From: Cyrtodaria siliqua
Taxonomy: Eukaryota > Mollusca > Bivalvia > Adapedonta > Hiatellidae
Assembly (NCBI GenBank): GCA_037043455.1
Contig: JAWPHD010004371.1
Coordinates: forward strand, 124,001-188,000
DNA: 64,000 bases
Reading direction: 5' to 3'
The notes beneath the pieces are model-generated. The model made no database searches and was not told where the DNA came from. It saw nothing but the letters and a program-made list of their open reading frames with translations. Within the stretch, counting starts at the first letter, position 1, and each line of letters starts with the position of its first letter. Position numbers and translations under genes: made by a program. Positions 47,156-60,034 of the stretch are shown in pieces.

Positions 47156-50104
47156 ATGTACGCTGTAGTAGAGCGAATGCATACATCTTAAGTATCTTCT
47201 TCGATATACATATATATGTTTGATTAGACCATCACACGAATGTCTGTGTCAAAACATTCCCGTGGGAACTTTATTTCGGAAGAAGATCGTGACATATCTT
47301 TGTGATTACGGTGTGTTTGGTTTTTTAGTAAGGATGTATGCTGTGTTTAATACGATATCAATAAACACTTAACATACAAACAAAATGTATTCATTCTGAT
47401 TGATGTTCACTGTCAAAGATATGTTATTTCCAGTTTCAGATAGTGTATTCATAAGATTTAATAACAATTATCGACCTCGACTGTGGAGCAATCGTTATTT
47501 GGAAATAAATTCATATAATATTCTCATATGGTTTTGTCTGGGGACTGAAAATAATTCATTAAGCGCAACTTAAATTGTGTGATTATGTTTGAATTGAAGT
47601 GACAATGCAAGGATCAATACATGTTTTCCCTTTGAACTCTGCAATACAGTGTTATTGCTTTAGAGATGATATCTACAAGAGTTACCCACGATTGTGGTTG
47701 GTTAAATCAAAGTATTGAATTGTAAAATAAAAACATGGTAGTACTTTGTGTAAATAGCTACGACAGGAATTCATCTCATAATTCTTTAAAAATTCATATA
47801 ACTATACAAAGAGATTTCATAAATTAGTGTCTAAAAGACACCCGTCACGTGGCTCTATTTATATTGGAGAGCTTTATATCATCTCGTTGCAATCAGACAT
47901 CGGCCTGCTCTGCTGCTTATACCAAACTAATACAAATATTAAGAGTAAACTGCCAGCAAGTTTCAAACGGGCCAACTCCTTTTCAAATGTTTGTATTTGC
48001 TGATTTATTGAAACACGTACTGTTTGTTCAAGTACACTTGTATAGCATGCGCCCTTTTCCTCTCAATTCTAATAATTAAGCATTCAAACAAAACAATCAG
48101 GGCATTTGTTTACAGTTAATGGCATATCAATAAAGAACGCTATGTAATAAACGATTTTGGTTTTGCTATTTTATAACATTCATGGTGTTACAGCTACATA
48201 CAATAAAGGCATTGATATAAAATATGATAGTACATGACTAAGTATGATGAAAATAACATAATTTACAAACGATTTGATTTTCATTTAAAAACAAATGTAT
48301 TGAACACACTGCGTTAACGACATACTGCGTCATAACAGTATAAGCAAACTCGGAATTTCACAATATTGGGCACAACGTCATTATATAATTTTTGTCATTA
48401 GCAGTTACCGAAATAATGTGATAAATGATATACAAATCACCGTAATATCAATGGTGTCCGATAGTATGACTTAGGTCACTGTTTGCTCAATTGATCCAAG
48501 GATGTTCAGACTGATGTTTTAATGTCTAATGAGAAATCGTTATTACATGTAACAACACTGTTGCTGATTCTACGAACCTGGCAACTATTATAAAATCATT
48601 TATGTAACTCGTTAGAAAATACGCTAGAATTTTGTAAGACATGTTTGAGGAGTCTGAATGCATATATTATGTCGTGGCCTTACGCTTTCATTGAGATATA
48701 TTTGACAACTCGAACGGAAACATGTGAACGTTATTTTAATCGATTTTAGATAATTATCGCTGTAATAACTTTGTCTACATTCATCATACATTTGCTATTA
48801 TATGGAGGTCGGTCGTTGATATATGCAATAACCATTAAAGGCAGATCTAAACCTCGAACAGGAAATATAGCATTTAACATGACTAATAACAGGCAGGCAA
48901 GATGTATGAAATTACCAGCATACAAATTCTAACTTCATATGGCGTGAATTAAGGAATAATGACGTAAGAATTTACGAATTCAAAAACAATGAAGTTAGAA
49001 GTTCAACTTATTGGTTAGAAGTTTTGAAGTTAGAGGACTGGTAATGAAATTAGAAGTACTGCATTCAGATGTCATGAATTTGGAGGTTTTGACAAAAGAT
49101 GTAGTTTAGTCAGGAAGTTATAAGAATAAGGACTCCTTCATATCGTTGTAAGCAAACGTATCCACAATTATTCCTACTGTCCTACTGTCGAAAATGCAAC
49201 GTTTTCTCAATGGCTAGTACAAAGTGTTTGCCACTTTACTTATATTGGAGAAATTTGGACGACGATACATATAACATATTTTGCAGGCTCGGGCTGATTG
49301 AGCCGGCGCTTGCGTTCAATAGCTGTGGTATTTTATATGTCGGACCAATAGGCCAAATGGTAAATTTTGATTAAGTGGTAACCATTCAAAATGACATATT
49401 TTTTTGTTGTATGGGGGATTGTAGTAGTTACAAATACATGTTATTGTTTACCACTTTGGGTTGGACAATCCAAGTGTGTCCAATTATGTGTGTACCTCCT
49501 AAGGATGTATAGGGCACAGTAAACTGCTTAAAGGTACAGACCACTTACCACCACCTTAGCCAACAGACCACTAGACTTAAGGTCAACAAAGTTTACGTCC
49601 TTTCATTGACGGTGGTTAAAACTGCTTGCTACCATTTACGCTATCTAGCCTCCGACTGACCCGAAACCAATAATTTAAAATGGGTTTAGTACGAACGATT
49701 GAGCCATTCCAATGGTGGTATGCATATTACTGTGAATATGAAATAATTGTGGTTTATTACCAATTCAGGGTCAGGGGTCAGGGTATGTGGTCCAAGTGTC
49801 TGACAACAATAGTTACCCTGCTTACAGAAATACCTAATCTACACTTTAACATATGTACGAAGATGTCATATGCTAATGGACCAGTCATGAACGAATGGAC
49901 CAACACTTACGTTTTAAGAGCTTAATGCATTACGAGCTATAACATTAAGTATTGTTAAAGAACCAATTTGGTTTGGAAATATGTTCTTTTCATGAACATG
50001 TTTGCCCAAAGATGTCTACGACTCGGCTGGAATAAATTAGTTGCTTCTCACTCATTACTATTAATTACCATGATACAGTAAATTCTTAAAATCAATTTCA
50101 AAGT

Positions 50105-50352
50105 AATATGCACGACATGCGGGAGATTAATCTCCATGTCCACCGCCATATGCATGCCATCTTCGGGATGGTTACAATTGTGTACTATTGATTTTATTAA
50201 TATTGAGATCTGCTCAACCCGGGGCTAGAGGGCCTGAGCGGTAGCTAGCATATTTCACTACCGCTCATGAATAGTCTCAATCAAACCAAGACAGCAATAT
50301 TTCGTACGTGTCGTTTTCGGCCGTCTCCAAAGGTCCATTATCATACTCTTTT
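50105..50352 (+). mobile_element. Hairpin element, longest copy
   Basis: Inserted relative to 14,695-14,730. Contains CTCAACCCGGGGCTAGAGG, the hairpin GAGCGGTAG-CTACCGCTC (50,236-50,266), TCAATCAAACCAAGACAGCA, GTACGTGTCG, CCAAAGGTCCATTATCATAC and a terminal CTTTTTT. The upstream part (CCCGAAGATGGCATGCATATG on the minus strand) resembles segments fixed in the units at 28,090-28,190 and 60,650-60,740. No ORF. Truncated relatives: 54,220-54,350 and 11,324-11,370. Confidence 0.7.
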
Positions 50353-52591
50353 TTAACAACAATCACACGACGAGCTGTCCAGATGTTAAGGCAAATGATG
50401 ATTAAGTCGCCTCTATCCCCTTTAAATCCAGAACGTTGGTCTCAGGAAGAATGTGAATTGAAAATTGTGTTAAACTCTTCTGTGATTCCGTTCAAAAAAC
50501 AAATGACATTCGTAGGTTGACCTTTATTTTTACTTTTTAGCAAGAGTTGTTGATTATTCTCAAATTCAATTCAATATCTTCTCAGTTATTATATGGCTAA
50601 CATGTTATACAAGTATCGATCTCACAAAGGGGACCTGTCGGTAATTGAAATAACCCACAGAATACGAATGCGTTTTCTGGAAATGAACAAACATAATTAA
50701 ATCAAGTAGTTCGTTTAAGTGGAGACGAATGTGACATAACTGTGATTAAGCCACTTATCTCACCAACGTTTAAACAGAATGGATTGGTTGTCAATCAGTG
50801 TGTCTACCATGCAAATGAACCCAAACGGTAATGCATGCACAATTGACCACAGAAACCAGCAAGCAAGCTCGTATTCACTTTCCGAAACATCTCGTTCAAT
50901 AATAATAATTTGTCATGCACATTCACTTACTTAATGCGTATATTATAAACGTTGGTTTCCGACATTTAAACATTGGTCAGTTGAATATGTATATATTGCA
51001 GCAACACACATTGTTAAACATTTCAGAAGATGTCACGAGGGTGAATTTAAATACTTTAATTAGTCAGGGTTTTTAGAACCACCCCATATGGCGAGAGGGA
51101 TACATACACATCCATGAACTGTGGTCTAAGTTTATCATTGACTAGATATCCATTGTTATTTAACACGCTCTTATGCTATACTCCGACATGCCCATAATTG
51201 TCTTAATAAATACTGAAAATGGGATCCCTTTGAAGCAACCAACACAAGCAAGAGATATAATTAGCAGACTCGGTTTTATTGAGTATGTTCATGAGAGGTA
51301 ATGTAAATAGCAACACCCCTTACGCCTTAAGCGATATCTACTTACAGCCATACATACTAGGCGTGGTGATCCCAAACAACAAGTAAGTAATAACATTACT
51401 GATTTGTAGTTGGAGATATATTTTATGGCCGCCGCGCAGCTCTAAACAAAAGCTACAAAGTCCTCATTCGACGGACATTCTAGAAGTTAAGGCACATGTT
51501 TTTTTTCTAAGGACACACCGAAGAAATCCATTTGCGCATGCACCGTCAGGCTCAAAAGCATGACCTTAAGAATACAATTCCACCGTCTTTTCCACTTAAC
51601 CACCAATGCCAAATCCTTTCAAGCAATATTATGCGATATTCGCCGTCTGATGTACATAATTACTTCGTTTGATTCGACACTTTCATTATTTGACGGTGTA
51701 TGGTGTTATGGTTGACGTACATTAAACACTCTGTTGATTTCGTGCTTCTGTGTCTGACATTGAGTAGGATGCCATGCACTTTAAACTGACGCGTAAGCTT
51801 GATTAATGGCAACGCCTGTCTACTAAATCGCATTACCTTTCTTGTGCGATAACAAAACAAACTGATAACAAATGTGCATTTGATTCGTGCGTATAATAGA
51901 ATTATTAGGTGTACTTCAACAAGTTGTCCAACTTCGAACTGATCTTGTGCGATTGATAAACTAACAACACGTTAGATAAATATATCGACTTTATGTCTAG
52001 CTTTGTTGTGAAAAAATTAAAATAATGTAATAAATATTATGTAATATAGCAGTTTATAATGACACCTTTCAACACCTACGCTGCAACCCGTCATTTATCA
52101 TTTTGATACTTTAATACAAGCACCTTATCACATTGCTTTTTACTCATATTTGCTAAATCATATAGTTACACCTGTTCATTAATTATCCTGCATTTAGTAT
52201 TTTTTTAATAAATATAGACATTTAAATACTCATAGGTGCACCATTAACAAGCAACGACATAGCTATAAAGTAGTTTATATTACCACTCATTAAATATATC
52301 CCTTGTTATCAGGTTTTACTTTCATTCATGCTATCTCTCTATATATGTATGCCTATGCATACATTTAGACAATCCAAAAATTGTCATAACATAATCTGTT
52401 CTGGAATTACCTCGAATGTAATATGTTTACAGAACTGGTAACGTATATAATTAGTTTTCAACATTTACCTGGACTGGACTTTTGTACGAGGTCAAAGTAA
52501 AAGACACTCTAGCCTAGAAATGGAAGGCGTGTGTATCATGTATCCGCACGCGCCAATGTAACCGCAGCTTATATTGGGGGTCCTGTAAATT

Positions 52592-52764
52592 AACATGTCG
52601 CCAGTTGTCAATCATTTATCCATTTCAACCAATCAAACCAGAACGATACCTCCGACAAACAACAGCACGTGTACAAAGCACGTGCAACTATGTTATATAA
52701 ACTATTGTCAATATACTCCGACATCAACAATAGGGAGGAGCTATCTAAATACTGGCGACATGTC
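52592..52764. mobile_element. 173-bp MITE with 13-bp TIRs and AATT target duplication
   Basis: Terminal inverted repeats ACATGTCGCCAGT (52,593-52,605) and ACTGGCGACATGT (52,751-52,763) are perfect. AATT flanks both ends (52,588-52,591 and 52,765-52,768). The paralogous site in unit 2 (16,826-16,840) reads TGTAAATTGGCAATGG with a single AATT, an exact empty site. The interior has no coding capacity, so it needs a transposase in trans. A 4-base duplication does not by itself identify the superfamily. Confidence 0.92.
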
Positions 52765-53400
52765 AATTGGCAATGGCTACACTGATAACGATTATCCTTG
52801 TCTTGTGTGTTTACCACACTGAATAGTTACAATCTTACTCCTACTATCGACATCTACAGCGGATACATTTGTCAAGATATCTGTGAGTTTTGTTGTCGAA
52901 CGTACAATTAATTTAATTGTTTTGACCTACGCCCATGCGGATTTACTTGCAAGTGATCTGAGGGGTGTGAATGCCAAAATATTGTTTTATATTCCTCTGT
53001 GGTATTTGCTGTTTGCCTGACTGCACCGGAATTTATGAATACATATTAATTTCTCTTTATATGAACTGTGTATTCTGTACCATACAATGTCAATTTATTC
53101 TTAATAGTATCATGTGGACGGAATAAAGCCTCATATTGTATCTTTATATCACGACAGAAGAATACTCTGCAGTTTGTATGCTGATGAGTTACACATCTAG
53201 ACACACAATTTATTCTCACGTATACATGAACAAAATACAATATTAACGCAAGCGATATCCGGAAAACTTCATCCTTAAATGGCTGTTGCTATATGTTGGC
53301 GTTCGTAAAGCACTTCTGTTCCAATCTTACCATAAACAGTAGCAATGAAACACGGACTATCAAAGAAACACTAGAATGCTTTTAGCAATGCTAATCTTGA

Positions 53401-54615
53401 ACAAAGAAAAGCTCATAAGTTCAATAGGAAGAGTAGCATTCACAGAAGACAAGTATTACAGTGCAAAGGTGATTCAAAAAGTACATCATAAACACATTCA
53501 GTAAAAAAACACATCACAAACATATAAGGGTTGACAACGGGGGTACCGCCTTGGAACGGTTTTGTGGCAAAAGGGACCACAGGGGAGTTTAAACCGGTTC
53601 AAGGGTGCACCAAGCCTCACTCTTACCCTGTCATCATCCCTAAACAAAGGACAGTGTAAATAAAAATAATTCCAGCCGAGTTAACCCCTTACCTTTTTGA
53701 GAAAGCGTAGATAGGTGTAATAAGAAAAAAAAATTCATGTATATAATATATCAAAATAATAAGTTAAACCTAAAAAGCTAATCTCATATGTACTCAATGA
53801 CTTGTCTGAAGTCAGAGCATCAATGGAACAACTGTAAAAGGCACGACAAAACGGACATACATCAGCCGTTTCCCGTTGCACAATCAAAGAGGAAAGCATA
53901 ATTGCAAACTGTAGAAGGATTTACAACTAAGCATATAGTGCACCGTAAACTACTTCGGTCGTAACCTCTGTTTATAACTGTTCTAACAATTTTAATCAAT
54001 AATTAGTGACTATTTTCACGACAGATAATCTTCCTAAGTTTGTAAATCACATCTCCATTAAAGACGGGGCGTGATAAACATTGTCGCAGAAGTGTTTTAA
54101 GATTGATATTATATGTTTCGAGGAGATCAGTGTTACGATAACAAAACTTCAAAAAAGTCTTACGTAATTTATGGTCAATGTAACACTGTTGGAGGAGTTT
54201 TCAGTAATGTGAAGATTACCAAAACGAGTATGATAATGGACCTTTGGAAACGGCCGAGCACGACACATACGAAATATTGCAGTCTCGGTTTGATTGTGAC
54301 TGTTCATGAGCGGTAGTGAAATATGCTAGCTACCGCTCACACCCCTACCAAGGTTGTGGTCCTCAACACGGCTACAAGCTAATTGACGAATTAACTGAGA
54401 AATATACACGTCATAAGAAGCAGTATTGGGGACATCCCCAACTAAATGTGGACAATTCGCAATCAAAGTCATCTCTCTTATCATACATTTTAGTTATTAT
54501 TACTCCGTTTCCAATAGAAATATGTAAGTCAAGAAACGGAGTGACAGAATCTGAAACGTTAGCTTTATTGAGTTTTAGTTCTGGAGGATAAATGTTAGGA
54601 TCCATAGAAGAAATG
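53401..54615 (-). pseudogene. RT element, minus strand, duplicate of 17,615-18,470
   Basis: Tail at 53,425-53,690 and RT C-terminal scraps from 53,830 to 54,200 (better preserved than in the first duplicate, which lost about 100 bases). After the hairpin element insert come RT blocks on the minus strand: QYCFLRRVYFSVNSS-like, then SSMDPNIYPPELKLNKANVS and SVTPFLDLHISIGNGVIITK. It stops at about 54,610 before the YLDD region. Frames broken. Confidence 0.8.
54220..54350 (-). mobile_element. Hairpin element inside the RT pseudogene
   Basis: The first duplicate at 18,199-18,207 lacks this segment: GAAGATTAC and GTTGT-GTCCTCAAC flank it. It carries the GAGCGGTAG-CTACCGCTC hairpin (54,308-54,338) and the 40-base block with GGACCTTTGGAAACGGCC. 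Orientation is opposite to the copy at 50,105. Confidence 0.8.
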
Positions 54616-55784
54616 AAAGGATTATCCAAAGTCAGTTGGTTAAACCAAAGCATTGAATTGTAAAATTGAAAATGGTCGTACTTTGTGCAAATAGCTACGA
54701 CAGTGTAATTCCACTTGCTTTTTCATTGCGAATCGTATTGCTTTTCAAATTGTATTCAACAAACCGTGTTCGAAACGTCAGTAAAACATTGTATAGATAG
54801 AATGGTTAAATGTTGATGAATATGAAACGGTAGCCCTTGAATGGAGCAGGTACAACGGAAGGAAATTTGTGATTAAACTACTTTAAAGTGTCTACTTGTA
54901 TATATGCCTGATTAGACAAAGCGTGTTTTATTCTATTTTGACATACGTATAAACCAATTAATGCGCAGGATAAATATCGCACTTTGATCAATATGCTTGC
55001 TGTCAACAACCTGCTGTTCCTGTTAGGTAGGGCACCACGTATACATATACGCATGTCTTTGCTGCTGCTATCAGGTTCCGTATTTAACGAAATACCTGAA
55101 TCATCGGATATTCAAGTATACCTTTTTTTATAGAAGGACATACGTGGGATCAATGTGCAGAGAACAACTTTGAAATCTCCAACATTATTATGTCCATACT
55201 GCGTAGACGGTGTTGAGACTTTATTAATGTTTTCCAATATAACAACAGCATTGATTTAAATGTTGAATGCTGACCAACATTTGCAATTAGTTACATAAAC
55301 ACGTTAGCATGACGTGATAATTGGCGGTATTTTACGACAGCCCTTTAATCGGAAATGTTTCATGGATCTGTTAATGTATGGTTATCAGTCGGAGGTGAGA
55401 TTCCGCCATTGAATATCGTTATTTGTTGTATACAGGAACGTTGAATGGCGTATTATTAAATAAACTGAGTTGAGATTTCATTGAAGAACTAGTTTTTAAA
55501 GTTCAGTATGAAATCAACATTGATCTCAAACCATACTATCGCAATTAGGTTCATAAATTTGATAGCTTGACGTGTCAATGATCGGTTATTTACCTCAGCC
55601 CTTTCTGAATTACAGTTATGAAGCTACTATACTATGTATAATTGAAAACGCAACAGTTTCTATTTTTTGAATTTCTAGATATAGAATTGAAGTCCTCATG
55701 CAAAATTTGTTTTAACTAAATGAAGCAGAGCATGTCTTATGCAACTGTTTATCGCCATATGTTAACCTTTGGAGCAAAGAGACT

Positions 55785-55942
55785 TGTGCGGTAGCCCTAT
55801 TGTCAATCCTTTTGTGTTTGTGATGTATTATTTGGCCGTTTATTCATCTTTAAATGTGTTCGTTGTTTCTGTGTGTTTTTGTGGTTGACTGTCGTCTTTG
55901 AATGCTGCTTTTCCTGTTCGATTTTTTATATCTATATTAAAA
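55785..55942 (+). mobile_element. RT-element 3' terminus, second subfamily, with empty paralogous site
   Basis: From CGGTAGCCCTATTGTCAATC to TTTTCCTGTTCGATTTTTTA. Copy 1 (24,697-24,706) reads TTGTGTACTAGCATAAAATG across the site. The TACTAGCA bases are lost here, again a small target deletion. Confidence 0.9.
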
Positions 55943-56269
55943 AATGCAATCTTGCATTCTGAACAATAAAAATGCCAACAGCGGTCTAAAAATAATCGAA
56001 AGTCAAACATGCGTTTTTAAATGTAGCGAGTGTATCAATTATTGTTAATGTATAGATATAGGTCAGAGGTGTGACGTCACCTTCTGTTTGGAAAGGTTTC
56101 ATCCCATTTCTACTCTCGCTTTCCTATCTACGTCAATTACAGTTAACATTATGTGATCCCGCCTTAATTTTATTAAGCGATGAGAAAGCTTATATTAGCA
56201 GGATTTTATAACGGATATTTTGACAATAAAGCACGTTTTAAAACATATTTTACTGAACAAAATGCGATA

Positions 56270-56400
56270 ACATGTTTAAAATTACTACTAAATGTTTTTA
56301 TTTTACAATATGCAAACTTTTTAAGACGACATTAAGGTTTTATTTCATACCCCAGGCAACCCCGTTTTCGCTTCTTGGAGAAGGGGTTGGATGGGGTATG
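56270..56400. repeat. Hairpin-bearing repeat block, copy 2
   Basis: CATACCCC, CAACCCC, loop, GGGGTTG and GGGGTATG (56,346-56,400); same block as at 25,010-25,170. Confidence 0.75.
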
Positions 56401-56790
56401 ACAGTTTAAACTCGGACCACGTTATGCACAACGCATATATATCCTACAATTTGTTTTCAAACACCATTCTAATAGCATAATGAGCATAATGAAGACAGGG
56501 AAACACTTTTTAGTCAATATTTGATTTTACTCCACGAGAAAAAAAAATCGTTTGGCGATTTTATCCAAAAGAAAGGGTAAATATGTGCTTCATTAATAAC
56601 GACGCATTGCGTAGTTATGTCATAGTGAGTATATATAAACAGGATTCATGCAAATTCGCGCAGACACTTAAATAATGTAATTTAACAAGTTTACTTCTGT
56701 ACAAAGTTCAAAATGTTTTAGAATTTGCATATGTTTTGATTAAAGCACGTATATTTATTTATCTAGTAATTTGGAAGGTAATACTAGTAT

Positions 56791-57123
56791 ATATTACATA
56801 TTTGTCTGTGATTTGTATAGGAAATGCTGGGAATAGAAAAGCTATATCTACTCGTTTGCTCTACTGCGAAATATCTCCCACTAGTACGGAACATTGCTCG
56901 GCCTTTTCCGTCAGTGGCGGGAACGATCCGATTGTTTTACGGACGTCTTCGTCAGATTGCGCCACTAGGAAATTAACGAAGAGTTCCGGTTCCACTTGTT
57001 TTGTTTGTATGACTTAACTTCGTCTTGGCGTTCTCGTGCAAACTGGTTTAAACGAGCAAACTGTTGTAAACATATTGACGATTGGAAAGTAATTCATCAC
57101 AGAATATAATTATAATAAATAGA
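56791..57123 (-). other. Copy-2-specific insert with an exon-like reading frame
   Basis: Copy 1 joins TACTAGTAT to GTACTTAGCAAATG at 25,540, whereas here about 500 bp intervene. On the minus strand (about 57,010 down to 56,865) one frame reads VEPELFVNFLVAQSDEDVRK, then TIGSFPPLTEKAEQCSVLVG, then DISQ and a stop. Just upstream, in another frame, is FARERQDEVKSYKQNK. The composition is protein-like and much less AT-rich than the surroundings. I do not recognise a family. It could be a captured exon, a transposon ORF fragment or chance; the plus strand is also open for about 45 codons. Confidence 0.4.
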
Positions 57124-57287
57124 TTAATTAACAATGTTGTCATGATACGGATAAAAATTCCCTCGTGAAAAAGACTCTTGCGATATAGAAACCCGTGCGC
57201 AAGTGCGCAAGCGCACTCGTTTCTATATCGCTATAATCTTTCGCACTCGGGAATTATTTCCCGTATCACAACAACAATGTTAATTAA
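57124..57287. mobile_element. 164-bp foldback element
   Basis: TTAATTAACAATGTTGT (57,124-57,140) pairs with ACAACAATGTTAATTAA (57,271-57,287). Inside, TGATACGG with CCGTATCA, TCCC with GGGA, GCGATATAGAAAC with GTTTCTATATCGC and GTGCGC with GCGCAC pair around a short centre at 57,200. This is the right half of the 500-bp copy-2-specific insertion. Confidence 0.85.
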
Positions 57288-59035
57288 ACTCTATGTACTT
57301 AGCAAATGCAATAGTTTACCTTTGATTTGTTACATGGTAATTCGTCAGTAACAACTGTATGCAACTGTGTGCAAAGAGGCAAAGGTACCCAAAGAAAATC
57401 CACACCCACATTAATGCAAAACCAATAATAAAACAAATAATTAACTGGAGTATACAATAATGTCTCTAAAATGGCGCCTACAATGTTGTTTTTTCAAACA
57501 TAGAGCAATCAATTCATCCATCATTGTTGAGAAAGATATTTGAAAAGAAGAGACCCATTAAGGAATTCATCTAATAAGTCTTTAAACTCCATATACTAAC
57601 TATACAAAATGGCATTAATATTTATATTGATTTGCAACGGAGTTGACGACCTGCACTCAATCAACAGGTTTCTGAAAACAGTGTCTAGAAGACACACGCC
57701 AATTGGTTATATTTACATTGGAAATCTGAATATCAGAATTGCAATCCGACATTGGCATGCTTGTATCAAAGTAATACACATGTTACTAGTAAACTGACAG
57801 CTTTCTCTAACGGGTCTACTACTCGTTTTCAGATGTGTAAATCTGCTGAATTTCTTAATAAATGTTTTAACTTTTCATATATACTTGCATGATTAAATGA
57901 TAGGCATTCTAACAGAAATTTAAGCGAAATTGTTTACAGTTAATGTCATATCAATACGTAACACATATTTATTTAAGTATACAGCAATGCTATTGTTATT
58001 GCATTAATGATATTACATGTACATACACTAAAGTAACGATTCAAAATATATATGTATGATAAAAATAACATCATTTAAGAACGATTTGATTTTCATTGAT
58101 AAAAAATGTATTTAACACCTTGACATATGTTTTAACGATATACTACATCATAACATTAAACGCAAACTCGGAATTTCCGAATATTGACATTATTGAACAA
58201 CGCCATTATCTATGTTGCATCATTAGCAGTTACCGAAATAATGTGATAAATGATATACGAATCACCGTTATATGGTTGTTTTCCGATAGTATTACTTAGT
58301 TCATTGTCTACTCAGTCGATACATGGATGTTCCGAAGATTGTTTTAACGATAGCATCGTTATTACATGCAATAATACTGTTGTTCATATTACAAATCTGA
58401 CTTCAATTACAAAAACTACAATGTAACTCTTTTGAAGATACGCTCGATTATTGTCTGAAATATTTGCGGAACATGAATACATTTTTTATCAATATCTTTT
58501 TCGATGTCACGGCCAATTTCAACTTTAATTGACATACGTTCGACAACCGGAACGTTAATACATGCACGATGTGTAACCTATGCTAGACAATTATCATTGC
58601 CATAGTGTTCTTTACATCATAAGTTTAGTATATGTATGAGTTCAGTCGTTGATAAATGCAATAACCGCTAAAAGTATACATCAAATTCGAACAGGAAATA
58701 TAGCATTCAACACAGTCAACCAACAAATTACATATAAACACAAATCCATTAAATAGATTACTGCAAACAGGCATAATATATGAAATCACCAGCATAAAAC
58801 GGTTGACATTACGTAATGCTAACCACCTTGGATCGGTCAGTGTTTGTAATGTCAAATGCTTTGCTGCGTATTATTATTGTAATTGTTGTTTGTTTTAATG
58901 CTTGTGTTTTGGTTGCTGTGTGCTGTGATCTCTGAAAGTTACATGTCCTTTTCGACATTTATTCCTGCTTGCTGTACTTCAAACGTCCATACTTCTATCG
59001 TTTAGCTTCACGAAATTCATCATCATAGCCTTTCA

Positions 59036-59965
59036 ACGAGCTTGTACTCGAGTTGAGGACTTTAATATTCGTAATATTTGTATAACTAAAAAGCTACTCA
59101 ATCAGGGTTACCGTTACCATAAACTTCGTAAAACCTTTGCAACATTTTATTATCGTAACCCTGATCTTCTTTCCAAATATAAAAGTAAATTAAGGACTCT
59201 TCTGCGACAAGGACTATCACAACCTGACTTCTATGGTGATGTGATTTATAAACTTCGTAAGATTCATGGTCATCATCACATTCATACTATCTTTGTTAAA
59301 CTTGTTAAAAAGTTTATCCAAAGAGGTTATGACCCTATCATTTTGCAACGTATTGCATGCTTGGTGGTGGACCCCTTTACAGTTCGCCACTATGTTTTCC
59401 TCTTTAATTGTACGAAGACCGGACAGGCTGTGGACACTATGATGACGCCTACCTAAAGCCCATTGGGACGGTTGCGTTTGATGTTTGTCTATACTCTTTC
59501 CTGTCGTGCCCTTAATGGTTTATTCTCTTGTTGCTCTGGCTTCTGCCAAGTCATTGAGTACCTTCATTGTGGCTTTCTAGGCTATTGATATTTTGTATTA
59601 TATTTACACGAGCATATTGGTGTATGACATATTGCCTATTGATGCTGCCTTGTTGGTTAGAGATTAGATCATGGCGAGGATTTCGTTATTTACACTGTTC
59701 TGTTTTAATGGGTTGACGGTAGGGTAAGTGTGAGGTTTGGTGCACCCTAGAACCGGTTTAAACCCCGAGTTGCCTACTTTGCCACTGACCGTTCCAAGGC
59801 GGTAGCCCTATAGTCAACCCTTTTTGTGTTTGTGATGTCGTTTGCATTTATTATTGCTTTTGCCTTCTTGTTTGTCTGTTTGCGTGTTTGTTTCTGTGGG
59901 TTGTGGTTTACTGTCCTCCTTGAATGCTACTTACCCTGTCCGATCTTTTTATATTTCTTTTGTAA
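59036..59965 (+). pseudogene. RT element, 5'-truncated, open C-terminal ORF plus complete tail
   Basis: The frame from 59,040 to the stop at 59,454-59,456 is uninterrupted for 138 codons: ACTRVEDFNIRNICIT, LLNQGYRYHKLRKTF, YYRNPDLLSKYK, LRTLLRQGLSQPDFYGD, GHHHIHTIFVKLVKKFI and CLVVDPFTVRHYVF, ending MMTPT. The RT catalytic core is absent (5' truncation), so no activity is expected. The tail is complete to CCCTGTCCGATCTTTTTATA. The paralogue at 27,765 lacks it. It is the best-preserved C-terminus in the window, hence probably the youngest RT-bearing copy. Confidence 0.92.
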
Positions 59966-60034
59966 GCTGATGCGGTCAGAGTTATAACAATATGCTCCTT
60001 ATATTTACCGCCCAGTTCTTCATTAGACCTTAAA

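Larger units (their letters stand above)
47156..53400. repeat. Macrosatellite unit 4 (A-B, second copy)
   Basis: Colinear with 10,421-17,600 (see that entry). It lacks the 34-bp array and the 11,324 insert, and has instead the hairpin element at 50,210 and the AATT-flanked MITE at 52,592. A stretch at 51,727-51,837 differs by only a base or so from 16,088-16,197, so conservation is locally very high. Confidence 0.9.
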
